From contig NZ_RDQM01000001.1 in the NCBI RefSeq assembly GCF_003703475.1, positions 211,044 through 275,043 of the forward strand: DNA of 64,000 bases. The letters are read 5' to 3'. Shown piece by piece: positions 1 to 7,804 of the stretch. The stretch is from Allofranklinella schreckenbergeri (GTDB lineage Bacteria > Pseudomonadota > Gammaproteobacteria > Burkholderiales > Burkholderiaceae_C). The notes beneath the pieces are model-generated. The model saw only the letters and a program-made list of their open reading frames with translations. It did no database searches and was not told the origin of the DNA. A program made the translations under genes and the position numbers. The stretch's first letter is position 1, and each line of letters opens with the position of its first letter.

Positions 1-1
1 G

Positions 2-937
2 GCCCGCCGCGCCCAGGTCGAGGCCGCGCTAGAGCAAAGCCTGGCCCCCGCGCTCTGGCCCGCCGCGGTTGCGCCTTTGGTGCAGGCCATGCGCTACGGT
101 GCGCTCGGCGGCGGCAAACGCCTGCGCGCCCTGCTGACGCTGGCCGCGCACGAAGCCCTCTGCACCCAGGCAGACATCCCCAGCGCGCAGCGCAGCGCCT
201 GGGCGCAAACCGCCATCCGTGCCGCCTGCGCTGTGGAGCTGATCCACGCCTATTCGCTGATCCACGACGACATGCCCTGCATGGACAACGATGTGCTGCG
301 CCGTGGCAAGCCCACCGTACACGTACAGTTTGGCCAGGCCACCGCCTTGCTGGCGGGCGATGCCATGCAGGCGCTGGCGTTCGAGTGGCTGACCCCCCCC
401 ACGGACGCCACGCCCACTGAAACCGCCCTGCCCCCCGCTCAACAATGGGCGGCCCAGGCCCGCCTGTGCAGCCTGCTGGCCCGCGCCGCTGGCCCCAGCG
501 GCATGGCAGGCGGCCAGGCCATCGACCTGGCCCACGTCGGCCTGGCCATGAACCAGGCCCAACTGCAACACATGCACGAACTGAAAACCGGCGCACTGCT
601 GCTGGCCAGCGTGCAAATGGGCGCGGCCTGCGCCCCCAGCGCTTCGCCCGCCATCGGGCAAGCCTTGCACCAATACGGCCAGGCCCTGGGCCTGGCCTTC
701 CAGGTGGTGGATGACGTGCTCGATGCCACCGCCGATTCGGCCACGCTGGGCAAAACGGCAGGCAAGGACGCTGCCGACAACAAGCCCACCTACGTCTCCA
801 TCATGGGCGTGCAAGCCGCGCGCGCCTATGCGGACGAGCTGCATGCGCGCGCCTGCGCCGCGCTGGAGGCCGCACCCGCCCTGGCCGCCTCCCCCTTGCG
901 CGGCCTGGCCGATCTGGTGGTGCAGCGCGCGCACTGA
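2..937 (+). CDS. ispA: Farnesyl/geranyl diphosphate synthase, 5' end cut by window
   Basis: Cytoplasmic prenyltransferase that condenses IPP with allylic diphosphates to make FPP, the precursor of quinone side chains and undecaprenyl carriers. The frame is open from base 2, so the true start lies upstream; about 311 residues are visible, close to full length. Both Asp-rich substrate motifs are present: DDMPCMDND (bases 265-291) and DDVLD (710-724), as is the early GGKRLR motif. The gene is followed 80 nt downstream on the same strand by dxs, the usual betaproteobacterial pairing, so the two are probably co-transcribed. In relatives xseB normally precedes ispA, but it would be outside the window. 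Confidence 0.95.
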   Translation, partial: ARRAQVEAALEQSLAPALWPAAVAPLVQAMRYGALGGGKRLRALLTLAAHEALCTQADIPSAQRSAWAQTAIRAACAVELIHAYSLIHDDMPCMDNDVLRRGKPTVHVQFGQATALLAGDAMQALAFEWLTPPTDATPTETALPPAQQWAAQARLCSLLARAAGPSGMAGGQAIDLAHVGLAMNQAQLQHMHELKTGALLLASVQMGAACAPSASPAIGQALHQYGQALGLAFQVVDDVLDATADSATLGKTAGKDAADNKPTYVSIMGVQAARAYADELHARACAALEAAPALAASPLRGLADLVVQRAH

Positions 938-1017
938 GCGCAGCCCCCGCCCCATGCGTTGACGCATCCGCCATGCCACCTTCCCCCGCCGAGCCATCGC
1001 ACAACAGGACTCCCCAC

Positions 1018-2952
1018 ATGACCGGCCCAGCCAGCTCCCCCCTCGACGCCTTTCCCCTGCTGGAATCCATCAACGACCCGCAGGACTTGCGCCGCCTGCC
1101 GCGCGAGCGCCTCAAACCCCTGGCCGAGCAGTTGCGCGCCTTCTTGCTCGCCAGCGTCGCCCGCACCGGCGGGCACCTCAGCTCCAACCTCGGCACGGTG
1201 GAGCTGACGCTGGCGCTGCACTACGTCTTTGCCACACCCCACGACCGCCTGGTGTGGGATGTAGGGCACCAGACCTACCCGCACAAAATCCTCACCGGCC
1301 GGCGCGAGCGCATGGCCACGCTGCGCCAGTTGGGCGGCATCTCCGGCTTTCCCGTGCGCAGCGAAAGCGAGTACGACACCTTTGGCACCGCCCACTCCAG
1401 CACCAGCATTTCCGCCGCCCTGGGCATGGCGCTGGCCGCCGCGCGGCGCGGCGAAGACCGCTGGAGCGTGGCCATCATTGGCGACGGCGCGATGACCGCC
1501 GGCATGGCCTTTGAAGCCATGAACAACGCGGGCGTGGAGCGCGACGCGCGCCTGCTGGTGGTGCTCAACGACAACGACATGAGCATCAGCCCCCCCGTGG
1601 GCGCGCTCAACCGCTACCTGGCCCAGTTGATGAGCGGCCAGTTCTACGCCGCCGCCAAAAACGTCGGCAAAGCCGTGCTGCAACCCGTTCCGCCCCTGTT
1701 CGATCTGGCCAAGCGCCTCAAGCAACAGGCCAAAGGCATGGTGCTGCCCGCCACGCTGTTCGAGAAATTCGGCTTCAACTACATCGGCCCCATCGACGGC
1801 CACGATCTGGACGCGCTCATCCCCACGCTGGAAAACCTGCGCCAGCTCAAAGGCCCGCAGTTTCTGCACGTCGTCACCAAAAAAGGCCAAGGCTACAAAC
1901 TGGCCGAGGCCGACCCTGTGGCCTACCACGGCCCCTCCAAATTCGACCCCGCCGTAGGCATCGTCAAACCCCAAACGGCGCCCAAACCCACCTTCACCCA
2001 AATCTTCGGCCAATGGCTGTGCGACATGGCCGCGCAAGACGAGCGCCTCATCGGCATCACCCCCGCCATGCGCGAAGGCTCGGGCATGGTGGAGTTCCAC
2101 CAGCGCTTTCCCGAGCGCTACTTTGATGCGGGCATTGCCGAGCAACACGCCGTCACCTTCGCCGCAGGCCTGGCCACGGAAGGCTTCAAACCCGTGGTCG
2201 CCATTTACTCCACCTTCTTGCAACGCGCCTACGACCAGATGATCCACGACGTGGCGCTGCAAAACCTGCCCGTGGTGTTCGCGCTGGACCGCGCGGGCCT
2301 GGTCGGCGCCGATGGCGCCACCCACGCCGGGGCCTACGACATCCCCTTCGTGCGCTGCATCCCCCACATGGCCCTGGCCTGCCCGGCCGATGAGCGCGAA
2401 TGCCGCCAACTGCTCAGCACCGCTTACGCGCAAAACCACCCCGTGTGCGTGCGCTACCCGCGCGGCGCAGGCGCAGGCGTGGAGCCACTGGCCGACCTGG
2501 AGCCGCTGCCCTACGGCAAGGGCGAAGTGCGCCGCACCTCCAGCCAGCCTGCCCGCAGCCAGGAAAGCGGCCAGGAGCACACGCCCGGCCAGCCCCCGCG
2601 CATCGCCATCCTCGCCTTCGGCACCCTGCTCTACCCCGCGCTGCAAGCCGCCGAGCGGCTGGATGCCACCGTCGTCAACATGCGCTGGGCCAAACCGCTC
2701 GATGAAGCCCTGCTGCACGAGATCGCCCGCACGCACGACGCGCTGGTCACACTGGAAGAAGGCGCCCTCATGGGCGGCGCAGGCAGCGCCGTGCTGGAAT
2801 CGCTGCACCAGGCCGGGCTGCTGCGCCCCGTACTGCAACTGGGCCTGAAGGACGAATTCATCCCCCACGGCGACCCGGCCAAGCTGCTGGCCCTGCAAGG
2901 GCTGGATGCGTCAGGCATCGAGCAAAGCATCCGCAGCCGGTTTCTGGCCTGA
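1018..2952 (+). CDS. dxs: 1-deoxy-D-xylulose-5-phosphate synthase
   Basis: Thiamine-diphosphate enzyme that joins pyruvate and glyceraldehyde 3-phosphate in the first step of the MEP isoprenoid pathway; it feeds the IspA step encoded just upstream. The product is 644 residues, normal for the family. Visible features are the N-terminal [13 protein letters not shown] segment, the TPP-binding GDGAMTAG motif, the transketolase pyrimidine domain with the catalytic Glu segment ([14 protein letters not shown]), and the C-terminal domain ending near the stop. ATG 1018 was chosen over the upstream in-frame ATG 973 because it has AGGA about 9 nt before it and begins the conserved region. The gene ends 25 nt before a palindromic repeat. 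Confidence 0.96.
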   Translation: MTGPASSPLDAFPLLESINDPQDLRRLPRERLKPLAEQLRAFLLASVARTGGHLSSNLGTVELTLALHYVFATPHDRLVWDVGHQTYPHKILTGRRERMATLRQLGGISGFPVRSESEYDTFGTAHSSTSISAALGMALAAARRGEDRWSVAIIGDGAMTAGMAFEAMNNAGVERDARLLVVLNDNDMSISPPVGALNRYLAQLMSGQFYAAAKNVGKAVLQPVPPLFDLAKRLKQQAKGMVLPATLFEKFGFNYIGPIDGHDLDALIPTLENLRQLKGPQFLHVVTKKGQGYKLAEADPVAYHGPSKFDPAVGIVKPQTAPKPTFTQIFGQWLCDMAAQDERLIGITPAMREGSGMVEFHQRFPERYFDAGIAEQHAVTFAAGLATEGFKPVVAIYSTFLQRAYDQMIHDVALQNLPVVFALDRAGLVGADGATHAGAYDIPFVRCIPHMALACPADERECRQLLSTAYAQNHPVCVRYPRGAGAGVEPLADLEPLPYGKGEVRRTSSQPARSQESGQEHTPGQPPRIAILAFGTLLYPALQAAERLDATVVNMRWAKPLDEALLHEIARTHDALVTLEEGALMGGAGSAVLESLHQAGLLRPVLQLGLKDEFIPHGDPAKLLALQGLDASGIEQSIRSRFLA

Positions 2953-2977
2953 AAGCGGCCTGAGCGCCACTGGCGTA

Positions 2978-3141
2978 AGAGGCTGTTCAAAATCTCGGCG
3001 CGAGTGGACAAGAAGCGGTTTGGGATGGGCTGCAAGGCGCAAAACACAGCCATAGCGCCCGCTATGGCGAGGCTTTGCGGGCGCCGCAGACCGCCCAAAT
3101 CCGCTCTCTTGACCGCCGCGCAAAGATTTTGAACAGGCTCT
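2978..3141. repeat. 164-bp imperfect palindrome, MITE-like
   Basis: The ends AGAGGCTGTTCAAAATCT and AGATTTTGAACAGGCTCT are inverted copies with one mismatch. The similarity continues inward over most of the length, to a centre containing CCATAGCGCCCGCTATGG. Single-stranded, it would fold into one long hairpin. It contains no plausible gene and has no relation in sequence to the other two repeat families here. The ends resemble those of some IS5/IS1182-like elements from memory, which would make it a non-autonomous derivative; that is an inference. Confidence 0.8.
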
Positions 3142-3410
3142 CAGAGGCTGCGCACGCTGGCAAACGCTGGCAAGGGCAGCGCCGCCCCTGTCAGCGTCGC
3201 TGACTGAACACCCGCCTGCGCCGGTGTGACGAGAACAAGCGGCGCGTCTTGCAGGAAATGTCTTTATGAGAATCTACAGGTCGACCTGCCAAGGGTCGAT
3301 CACGGCCACGCCTGCCGCTTTGAATGGCGCGGTGTCGCGGCTGCGACTTGACGGCGCCTTCCAGGATGCTGCGCACCTCCGCCTCGGTGCTGCGCCCATG
3401 CTCGGCCGCA

Positions 3411-3469
3411 CGCTGCGGCAGCGCCAAGCCAGCGACGTGATCGAGCAACTGCTGGCCCGGCTCGGGTAA
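3411..3469 (+). pseudogene. Duplicated 3' tail of an AbiEii-like nucleotidyltransferase
   Basis: This stretch encodes LRQRQASDVIEQLLARLG and a stop. It is nearly identical, in DNA and protein, to the last residues of the nucleotidyltransferase at 4789-5686 (LRQRQASEVIEQLLARLG; bases 5629-5686). Similarity fades upstream of 3411 and ends shortly after the stop. An open frame runs from 3266 into it, but its first part resembles nothing I know. I read it as the remnant of a second copy of the locus, left by recombination or gene replacement. Bases 3142-3410 hold no gene that I can support. Confidence 0.7.
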
Positions 3470-3601
3470 GGGCTGGCCGCCGGAGCTTTTTCGCCGGGGC
3501 CAACCGCATGCCCAGCGCCGCCGTGGGCGTGAGCGGTAGCGCATGCGCTGGCAAGGGCTTCGCCTGTTCACACCTGCCACCATCGCCGATCTTTTGCTGC
3601 A

Positions 3602-3653
3602 CAGTAAAAATTGCCATTTAAATAAATATTCGATAGATTCGTCGTGTTTACTG
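3602..3653. promoter_or_regulatory. Inverted repeat upstream of the AbiEi-like gene
   Basis: CAGTAAA at 3602-3608 and TTTACTG at 3647-3653 form separated inverted half-sites in an AT-rich stretch that ends 26 nt before the start codon at 3680. AbiEi-type antitoxins repress their own operon through inverted repeats in the promoter, so this could be the operator. The arms are only 7 bp, and no clear -35/-10 pair is visible, so the call is tentative. The rest of 3473-3679 shows nothing recognisable. Confidence 0.35.
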
Positions 3654-3679
3654 AACAGAAAATCATCTAAACCACTGGC

Positions 3680-4789
3680 ATGCAGCAATTCCCCCCGACC
3701 GAACAGGCGCTGATCGCGCACTTGCTCGACGCCCTGCGCGCGCTGCCCGACGTGCGCGCTGATCTCTCCCCGGAAGCGGCCGATCCGAAAGGCCCACAAG
3801 GCCAGCCCAGCGGGCGCGGATACGACGCCCGGCTGGAGCTGCACCTTGCCGGGCAGTCCTTGCTCCTGCTGCTTGCCGTCAGAAAGGCCGTTTTCCCGCG
3901 CGATGTGCGCCAACTGATCTGGCAGCTGCAGGCCACCAGCCACGGCACGCCCACCGCACAGGGGGCAAACGCCTTGCCACTGCTCATCGCCCAGTCCATC
4001 TCCCCCGGCGCCAAAGAAACGCTGCGCAGCCAGCGCGTTGGCTACTACGACAGCGGCGGCAGCCTGTACCTGTGCGCACCCGGCGTGTATGTGTACATCG
4101 ACAAACCGCCGCCCAAAAGCCTGGCAAAAACCGTGCGGGCGCTGTTTGCCGGGCGGCGCGCCCAGGTCCTGCACGCCTTGCTGATGCAGCCGCAGGACTG
4201 GTTTGGCGTCACCGAGCTGGCCCAGCAGGCCATGGTCTCCACCGCCACCGCCTCCCAGGTGCTGGGCGAGCTGGAGCGCCTGGACTGGCTGGCGGTGCGC
4301 GGGCAAGGCCCTGGCAAGCAGCGCCAACTGCGCGAGCCAACCGCCCTGCTGGACGCCTGGGCCAAGCAGCTGGCCACCCTCCCGCCCCAGGCTGTGCAAC
4401 GCTACTACGTGCCGGGCGCCAAGGCCGACACGCTGGCCACGCGGCTCGGCCGGGTTTGCCACGCCTACCAGGCCCCATACGCCATCACCCACGAAGCGGC
4501 CGCGCAGCGCCTGGCGCCCTTTCTCTCCCATGTCCCCCAAGTGCGGGTGCGCCTGCCAGGCGGCGCCAGCGCCGATGCTGCGCTGGCCGAGCTGGGCGCG
4601 CGCCCCGTCCACGAAGGCGCCAACCTGGGAATCATCGAAACCAAGCCGCCTGGCGAGCTGCTCTTTAGCCAGCCAATCGACGGCCTCTGGCTGGCCAGCC
4701 CCATCCAGATCTACCTCGACCTGCTGCGCGGCGAAGGCCGCGCCAAGGAAATGGCCGAACACTTCCGCCAGGAAAGGATTGGTTTTTGA
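3680..4789 (+). CDS. Type IV TA system AbiEi-family antitoxin/regulator
   Basis: Putative antitoxin and transcriptional repressor of an AbiE-like phage-defence pair (369 residues). The middle carries a winged-helix-like segment (VTELAQQAMVSTATASQVLGE, about residues 175-195). The C-terminal half has the AbiEi-type region ending in LLRGEGRAKEMAEHFRQERIGF-like sequence. The stop overlaps the next start as TGATG at 4787-4791, so translation is coupled to the nucleotidyltransferase, the normal AbiEi-AbiEii order. ATG 3680 has no clear Shine-Dalgarno site. The family call rests on remembered motif likeness and on the partner gene. Its partner is broken, so the antitoxin may now act alone. Confidence 0.7.
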   Translation: MQQFPPTEQALIAHLLDALRALPDVRADLSPEAADPKGPQGQPSGRGYDARLELHLAGQSLLLLLAVRKAVFPRDVRQLIWQLQATSHGTPTAQGANALPLLIAQSISPGAKETLRSQRVGYYDSGGSLYLCAPGVYVYIDKPPPKSLAKTVRALFAGRRAQVLHALLMQPQDWFGVTELAQQAMVSTATASQVLGELERLDWLAVRGQGPGKQRQLREPTALLDAWAKQLATLPPQAVQRYYVPGAKADTLATRLGRVCHAYQAPYAITHEAAAQRLAPFLSHVPQVRVRLPGGASADAALAELGARPVHEGANLGIIETKPPGELLFSQPIDGLWLASPIQIYLDLLRGEGRAKEMAEHFRQERIGF

Positions 4790-5686
4790 TGCCCAAGCCC
4801 GCAACACTTGGCGGCTACAGCGACCGCTACACCGTGGACTGCGAGCGCGTCCTCGTCACGCTCCTGCGCGGCCTGGGGCCGTGGAAGGAATCGGTCTACC
4901 TAATCGGCGGGCTTGTGCCACGCTATCTCGTGGCCGCGCGGCCACCTGCCGTGCCAGCGCATGCGGGCACGCTGGACGTAGACATCGTGATCGACCTGCA
5001 CATCCTGGCCGACACCGAGGCCTATCACACGCTGGAGGACAACCTCAGAAAAATGGGCTTCGAGCGCGCCGAAAACGCCGCTGGCCAAAAGCTCTCGTGG
5101 CGTTGGCAAACCCGCACCGAACACGGCGCGCTGATGGTGCTCGAACTGCTGACCGATGCACCGCACCTCAGCGGCGGCAAAGTGCGCCCACTGCCCACCG
5201 AAGGCGCCATCTCGGCCCTGAACATCCCGCATGCGTCCATCGTCTTCGACCTGCACCAAGTCACTGAAATCCAGGCCGAGCTATTGGGCGGCAACGGCAT
5301 CGCCAGCGAAAAGGTCAGGCACGCCAACCTCGTCAGCTTCACCTGCCTGAAAGCCTTTGCCTTCGAGCAGCGCTTTGCGCGCAAGGACGCACACGACCTC
5401 GTCTACTGCCTCGAACACGCCCCCCGGCGGCATGGACGGCGTGGCCCAGGCCTTTCGCAACGCACGCGGCGGCCGGCACCGCGCCGTCATCGACGCTGCG
5501 CTGGCCGTCCTGCACCAACGCTTTGCAAGCGGCGAAACCGCCGAGGGCTACCGCAAGGATGGCCCGGTATCGGTCGCCAAATTCGAGCTGGGCGAAGGCC
5601 ATGCGCCAGAACTGCGCGAAGCCCGGGCGCTGCGGCAGCGGCAAGCCAGCGAGGTGATCGAGCAACTGCTGGCCCGGCTTGGGTAA
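4789..5686 (+). pseudogene. AbiEii-like nucleotidyltransferase toxin, frameshifted
   Basis: Nucleotidyltransferase-fold partner of the AbiEi-like gene. The N-terminal part has the pol-beta-type pattern LIGGLVPRYL followed by LDVDIVIDL (about residues 40-68). After CLEHAP the first frame runs into low-quality Arg-rich sequence, while the sensible continuation (GGMDGVAQAFRNARG...IEQLLARLG) is in the next frame. The switch falls in a run of six C at 5420-5425; five C would restore one protein of about 298 residues. Either the toxin is inactivated, or the tract varies, or it is a sequencing error. The conserved tail is duplicated at 3411-3469. Confidence 0.75.
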
Positions 5687-5833
5687 AGGCTGACCGCATG
5701 CCCGCCGCCTTCGACGCCATCGAGGCCGCCGCCCGTGAAGCGCTGTCCACACCAGCGCTGCCAAGGGCCGCGCCTGTTTTCACCAGCCCAGCGCTACAAT
5801 CGTCCATCAAGCGATGAACAAACGAGGTACAAA

Positions 5834-6100
5834 ATGGCAAACAGTGTATTGATCAGCGTGCGCATCGATCCGGCCATCAAGCAACAAGCCAGCGAGGTGC
5901 TGGCCGGTGCGGGCCTGAGCATTTCCGACGTCATGCGCATGACCCTGACCAAGATCGCCAGCGAGCGCCGCTTCAGCTTCGAATACCAGCCCAACGCGCA
6001 AACTGCCGCCGTCATGCAGGCCGTGCGCGATGGCCAGGCCCCCATGCAGCGCGCCGCCGACATCGACGCCCTGCTGGAGCAGCTCAATGCTGCCGATTGA
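5834..6100 (+). CDS. dinJ: RelB/DinJ-family antitoxin
   Basis: Antitoxin of a type II toxin-antitoxin pair, 88 residues. The N-terminal half is the ribbon-helix-helix DNA-binding region typical of DinJ (VLISVRIDPAIKQQASEVL, then GLSISDVMRMTLTKIA), and the C-terminal half would wrap the toxin. The start ATG 5834 follows GAGGTACAAA, a modest ribosome-binding site. The sequence GCTACAATCG about 33 nt upstream could be a -10 element. The last 14 nt overlap the toxin start, which gives tight translational coupling. An orphan relative of this antitoxin lies at 11858-12160. Confidence 0.88.
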   Translation: MANSVLISVRIDPAIKQQASEVLAGAGLSISDVMRMTLTKIASERRFSFEYQPNAQTAAVMQAVRDGQAPMQRAADIDALLEQLNAAD

Positions 6101-6353
6101 CTACACGCGGGCTTTCAAACGCGACTTCAAAAAGCAGGCCACGCTCGCCCTGTCGCACCACTGGATCGAAGCGCTGTACTGCCTGTGCCAGCGCCAGCCC
6201 CTACCCGCGCGCTACCGCGACCATGCCCTGGGCGGGGATTGGCAGGGCTTTCGCGACTGTCACATCGAACCCGATTTGGTGCTGATCTACCGCCAGACCG
6301 AGCAGGCGCTGGAGCTGGTGCGCATCGGCAGCCATGCCGAATTGTTTGGCTGA
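6087..6353 (+). CDS. yafQ: YafQ-family mRNA interferase toxin
   Basis: Ribosome-dependent endoribonuclease of the RelE superfamily, 88 residues. Family motifs are visible: the basic N-terminus YTRAFKRDFKKQ, then HALGGDWQGFRDCHIEPDLV, LIYR, and the near-terminal IGSHAELFG, which holds the His that is catalytic in E. coli YafQ (H87). The start was taken as ATG 6087, which lies within the antitoxin gene and gives the normal YafQ N-terminus. All expected catalytic-type His and Asp positions appear to be present, so the toxin should be functional. It is the only apparently intact TA pair in the window. Confidence 0.88.
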   Translation: MLPIDYTRAFKRDFKKQATLALSHHWIEALYCLCQRQPLPARYRDHALGGDWQGFRDCHIEPDLVLIYRQTEQALELVRIGSHAELFG

Positions 6354-6444
6354 GCGCCTTTTTACCCCCCTCTGCAAAGGCGCTCTCAGGCATCCCCTCA
6401 TGCCCAAATGCCTGGCGCGACATGCATCGGTTTTATTCGTGCAG

Positions 6445-6759
6445 TTATCTGCGGGGCAGCACACCAAAACAATTGGTTTGGCAAGTGTGAGCGCCGCCTG
6501 GAAATCCCTTTAATACAAGGCACTCTGCCTCAAGCCTGTCCTTCTCAGCCGGGTTCCTGATCAACTCGACAAGGTTTCGACACTCCTGCATGACATTTCT
6601 GTACAAGCTCTGGCATGCCTGCTGGCACGGGTATCTTTCCATGCTGATCACATGGCCCCGATGGCTTTGTAACGGGGGGTAGTAAGAGGCACAGCCAGCA
6701 ACCATCGCCAGCAAGCTAGAAAGTGTGGCGCATTTCAAAAAACAATTGATCATTTTCAT
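6445..6759 (-). CDS. Small Cys-rich lipoprotein, unknown function
   Basis: A 104-residue predicted outer- or inner-membrane lipoprotein. Translation begins at 6759 after a very good Shine-Dalgarno sequence (AAGGAGG, 5 nt spacer). The signal peptide ends in the lipobox LLAMVAGC. The mature part has several Cys residues (ERYPCQQACQSLY, MQECRN, EAECLV, HTCQTNC), which suggests disulfides in the periplasm. The start lies 44 nt inside the 3' end of the upstream gene, so the two are co-transcribed and coupled. I do not recognise the family. Codon use is less GC-rich than in the housekeeping genes, suggesting accessory origin. Confidence 0.7.
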   Translation of the reverse strand: MKMINCFLKCATLSSLLAMVAGCASYYPPLQSHRGHVISMERYPCQQACQSLYRNVMQECRNLVELIRNPAEKDRLEAECLVLKGFPGGAHTCQTNCFGVLPRR

Positions 6760-7675
6760 CAAAGCCTCCTTCCTGCAAACACCTCGCCCTTTTCTCAAGA
6801 ATAAACGGCTGGCCCGCATTATTCTCGCGCCTTGCAATTTTGAGCGCCTTTTCCGTGCAAATGGAATAGTGATTGTTGATTCTTTGCTCAAAATCCCTTA
6901 ATGCAAATTCACCATCTATATTGTTTCGGGCAATAAAATCATTGACACGGAACATCCTGTACTCTACCCGCCCATTCCTTACCACTCTGACCTCAAGCTC
7001 CCCGGTATCATGGTTGACTGAAGTCACAAAACGCCCAATACCCAGGAGTTCATAAGTCCGCATCATTTCTTCCCTCTCATCGGAGCCCTGATGATCCGCA
7101 TGCCCCCTCAAGAACTCCGATTCAATGCTCTTGCATTCATCGGCATTCGATCCAAAAACAATGTTTTGAATCGTGCCGGTTATTTTTAACTTTACATATT
7201 TCTTCCTGAAGTCCACATGATAGATGGATGGGTCGGCAGGGTTCAAGACGCAAAATTCGTCGCTATCGACAAAAAAAGCATAGTTTTCCCCCTTGCTCTC
7301 CACCAGAAGGAATGAGCCCACTGATTTCTCGTCAAAATCCGCCGAAGGCTCTGAGCCATAATGCGCACGATAGAAAATCCGGGTAAATTCCTTGAAGTCC
7401 ACCACTGGCGCTTGCGCCCCCATTTTGAGGCCGTTTCTGGCAACCCTGGATTCCAGCGCAATCATCGCCTTCCCGTCAGAAATGGAAAAAACAGCAGGCA
7501 ATCGGGGAAAGCTTCTGATAGGGAGCGCCACAGTGCCAAAAGCAGAAGCCAAATCAAGCAAACTTCTTGCCACGCGAGCAGGCTCCGATGTATCCCACTC
7601 CTTATTCAGGAAACCCAAAACTGAGGCAGCGACAATAACAGGCCCCAAGCCCCATGCCCATTTGGACGCAGACAT
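6716..7675 (-). CDS. Membrane-anchored hypothetical protein
   Basis: A 319-residue protein of unknown function. The start at 7675 was preferred over more upstream codons because it follows GGAGGG and begins a clear N-terminal signal anchor (WAWGLGPVIVAASVLGFL). The rest is soluble and mixed alpha/beta, with no motif I recognise; it is presumably periplasmic or peripheral. It overlaps the lipoprotein gene at its 3' end and follows the large DUF1566 protein gene by 129 nt on the same strand, so the three may form one accessory unit. Its codons are more AT-rich than those of the flanking core genes. Confidence 0.65.
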   Translation of the reverse strand: MSASKWAWGLGPVIVAASVLGFLNKEWDTSEPARVARSLLDLASAFGTVALPIRSFPRLPAVFSISDGKAMIALESRVARNGLKMGAQAPVVDFKEFTRIFYRAHYGSEPSADFDEKSVGSFLLVESKGENYAFFVDSDEFCVLNPADPSIYHVDFRKKYVKLKITGTIQNIVFGSNADECKSIESEFLRGHADHQGSDEREEMMRTYELLGIGRFVTSVNHDTGELEVRVVRNGRVEYRMFRVNDFIARNNIDGEFALRDFEQRINNHYSICTEKALKIARRENNAGQPFILEKRARCLQEGGFDENDQLFFEMRHTF

Positions 7676-7784
7676 ACGATTCCCTCCAAAAATTGCACCA
7701 GATTTTTCAAGCCCCCACAGCGGCGGGCATGGGGCCTCGCTTGCCGCTGCGGCGCTGCGCGCCCTGGGCTGAAAAACACCCCAA

Positions 7785-7799
7785 GGCGGCTGCGCCGCC
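7785..7799 (-). terminator. GC hairpin just after the DUF1566 gene
   Basis: GGCGGC and GCCGCC with a 3-nt loop form a perfect 6-bp hairpin 5 nt after the stop codon of the 808-residue gene. Reading in the gene's direction, TTGGGGTG and then TTTTT follow, so it could be a weak intrinsic terminator. A hairpin immediately downstream of a variable region is also a known feature of diversity-generating retroelement targets (see findings). Confidence 0.45.
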
Positions 7800-7804
7800 C
7801 CCAA

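Noticed and set aside
6716-7675. A reverse transcriptase or template repeat next to the putative DGR target.
   Set aside because: The adjacent 319- and 104-residue products show no RT motifs, and no near-copy of the variable region was found in the window.
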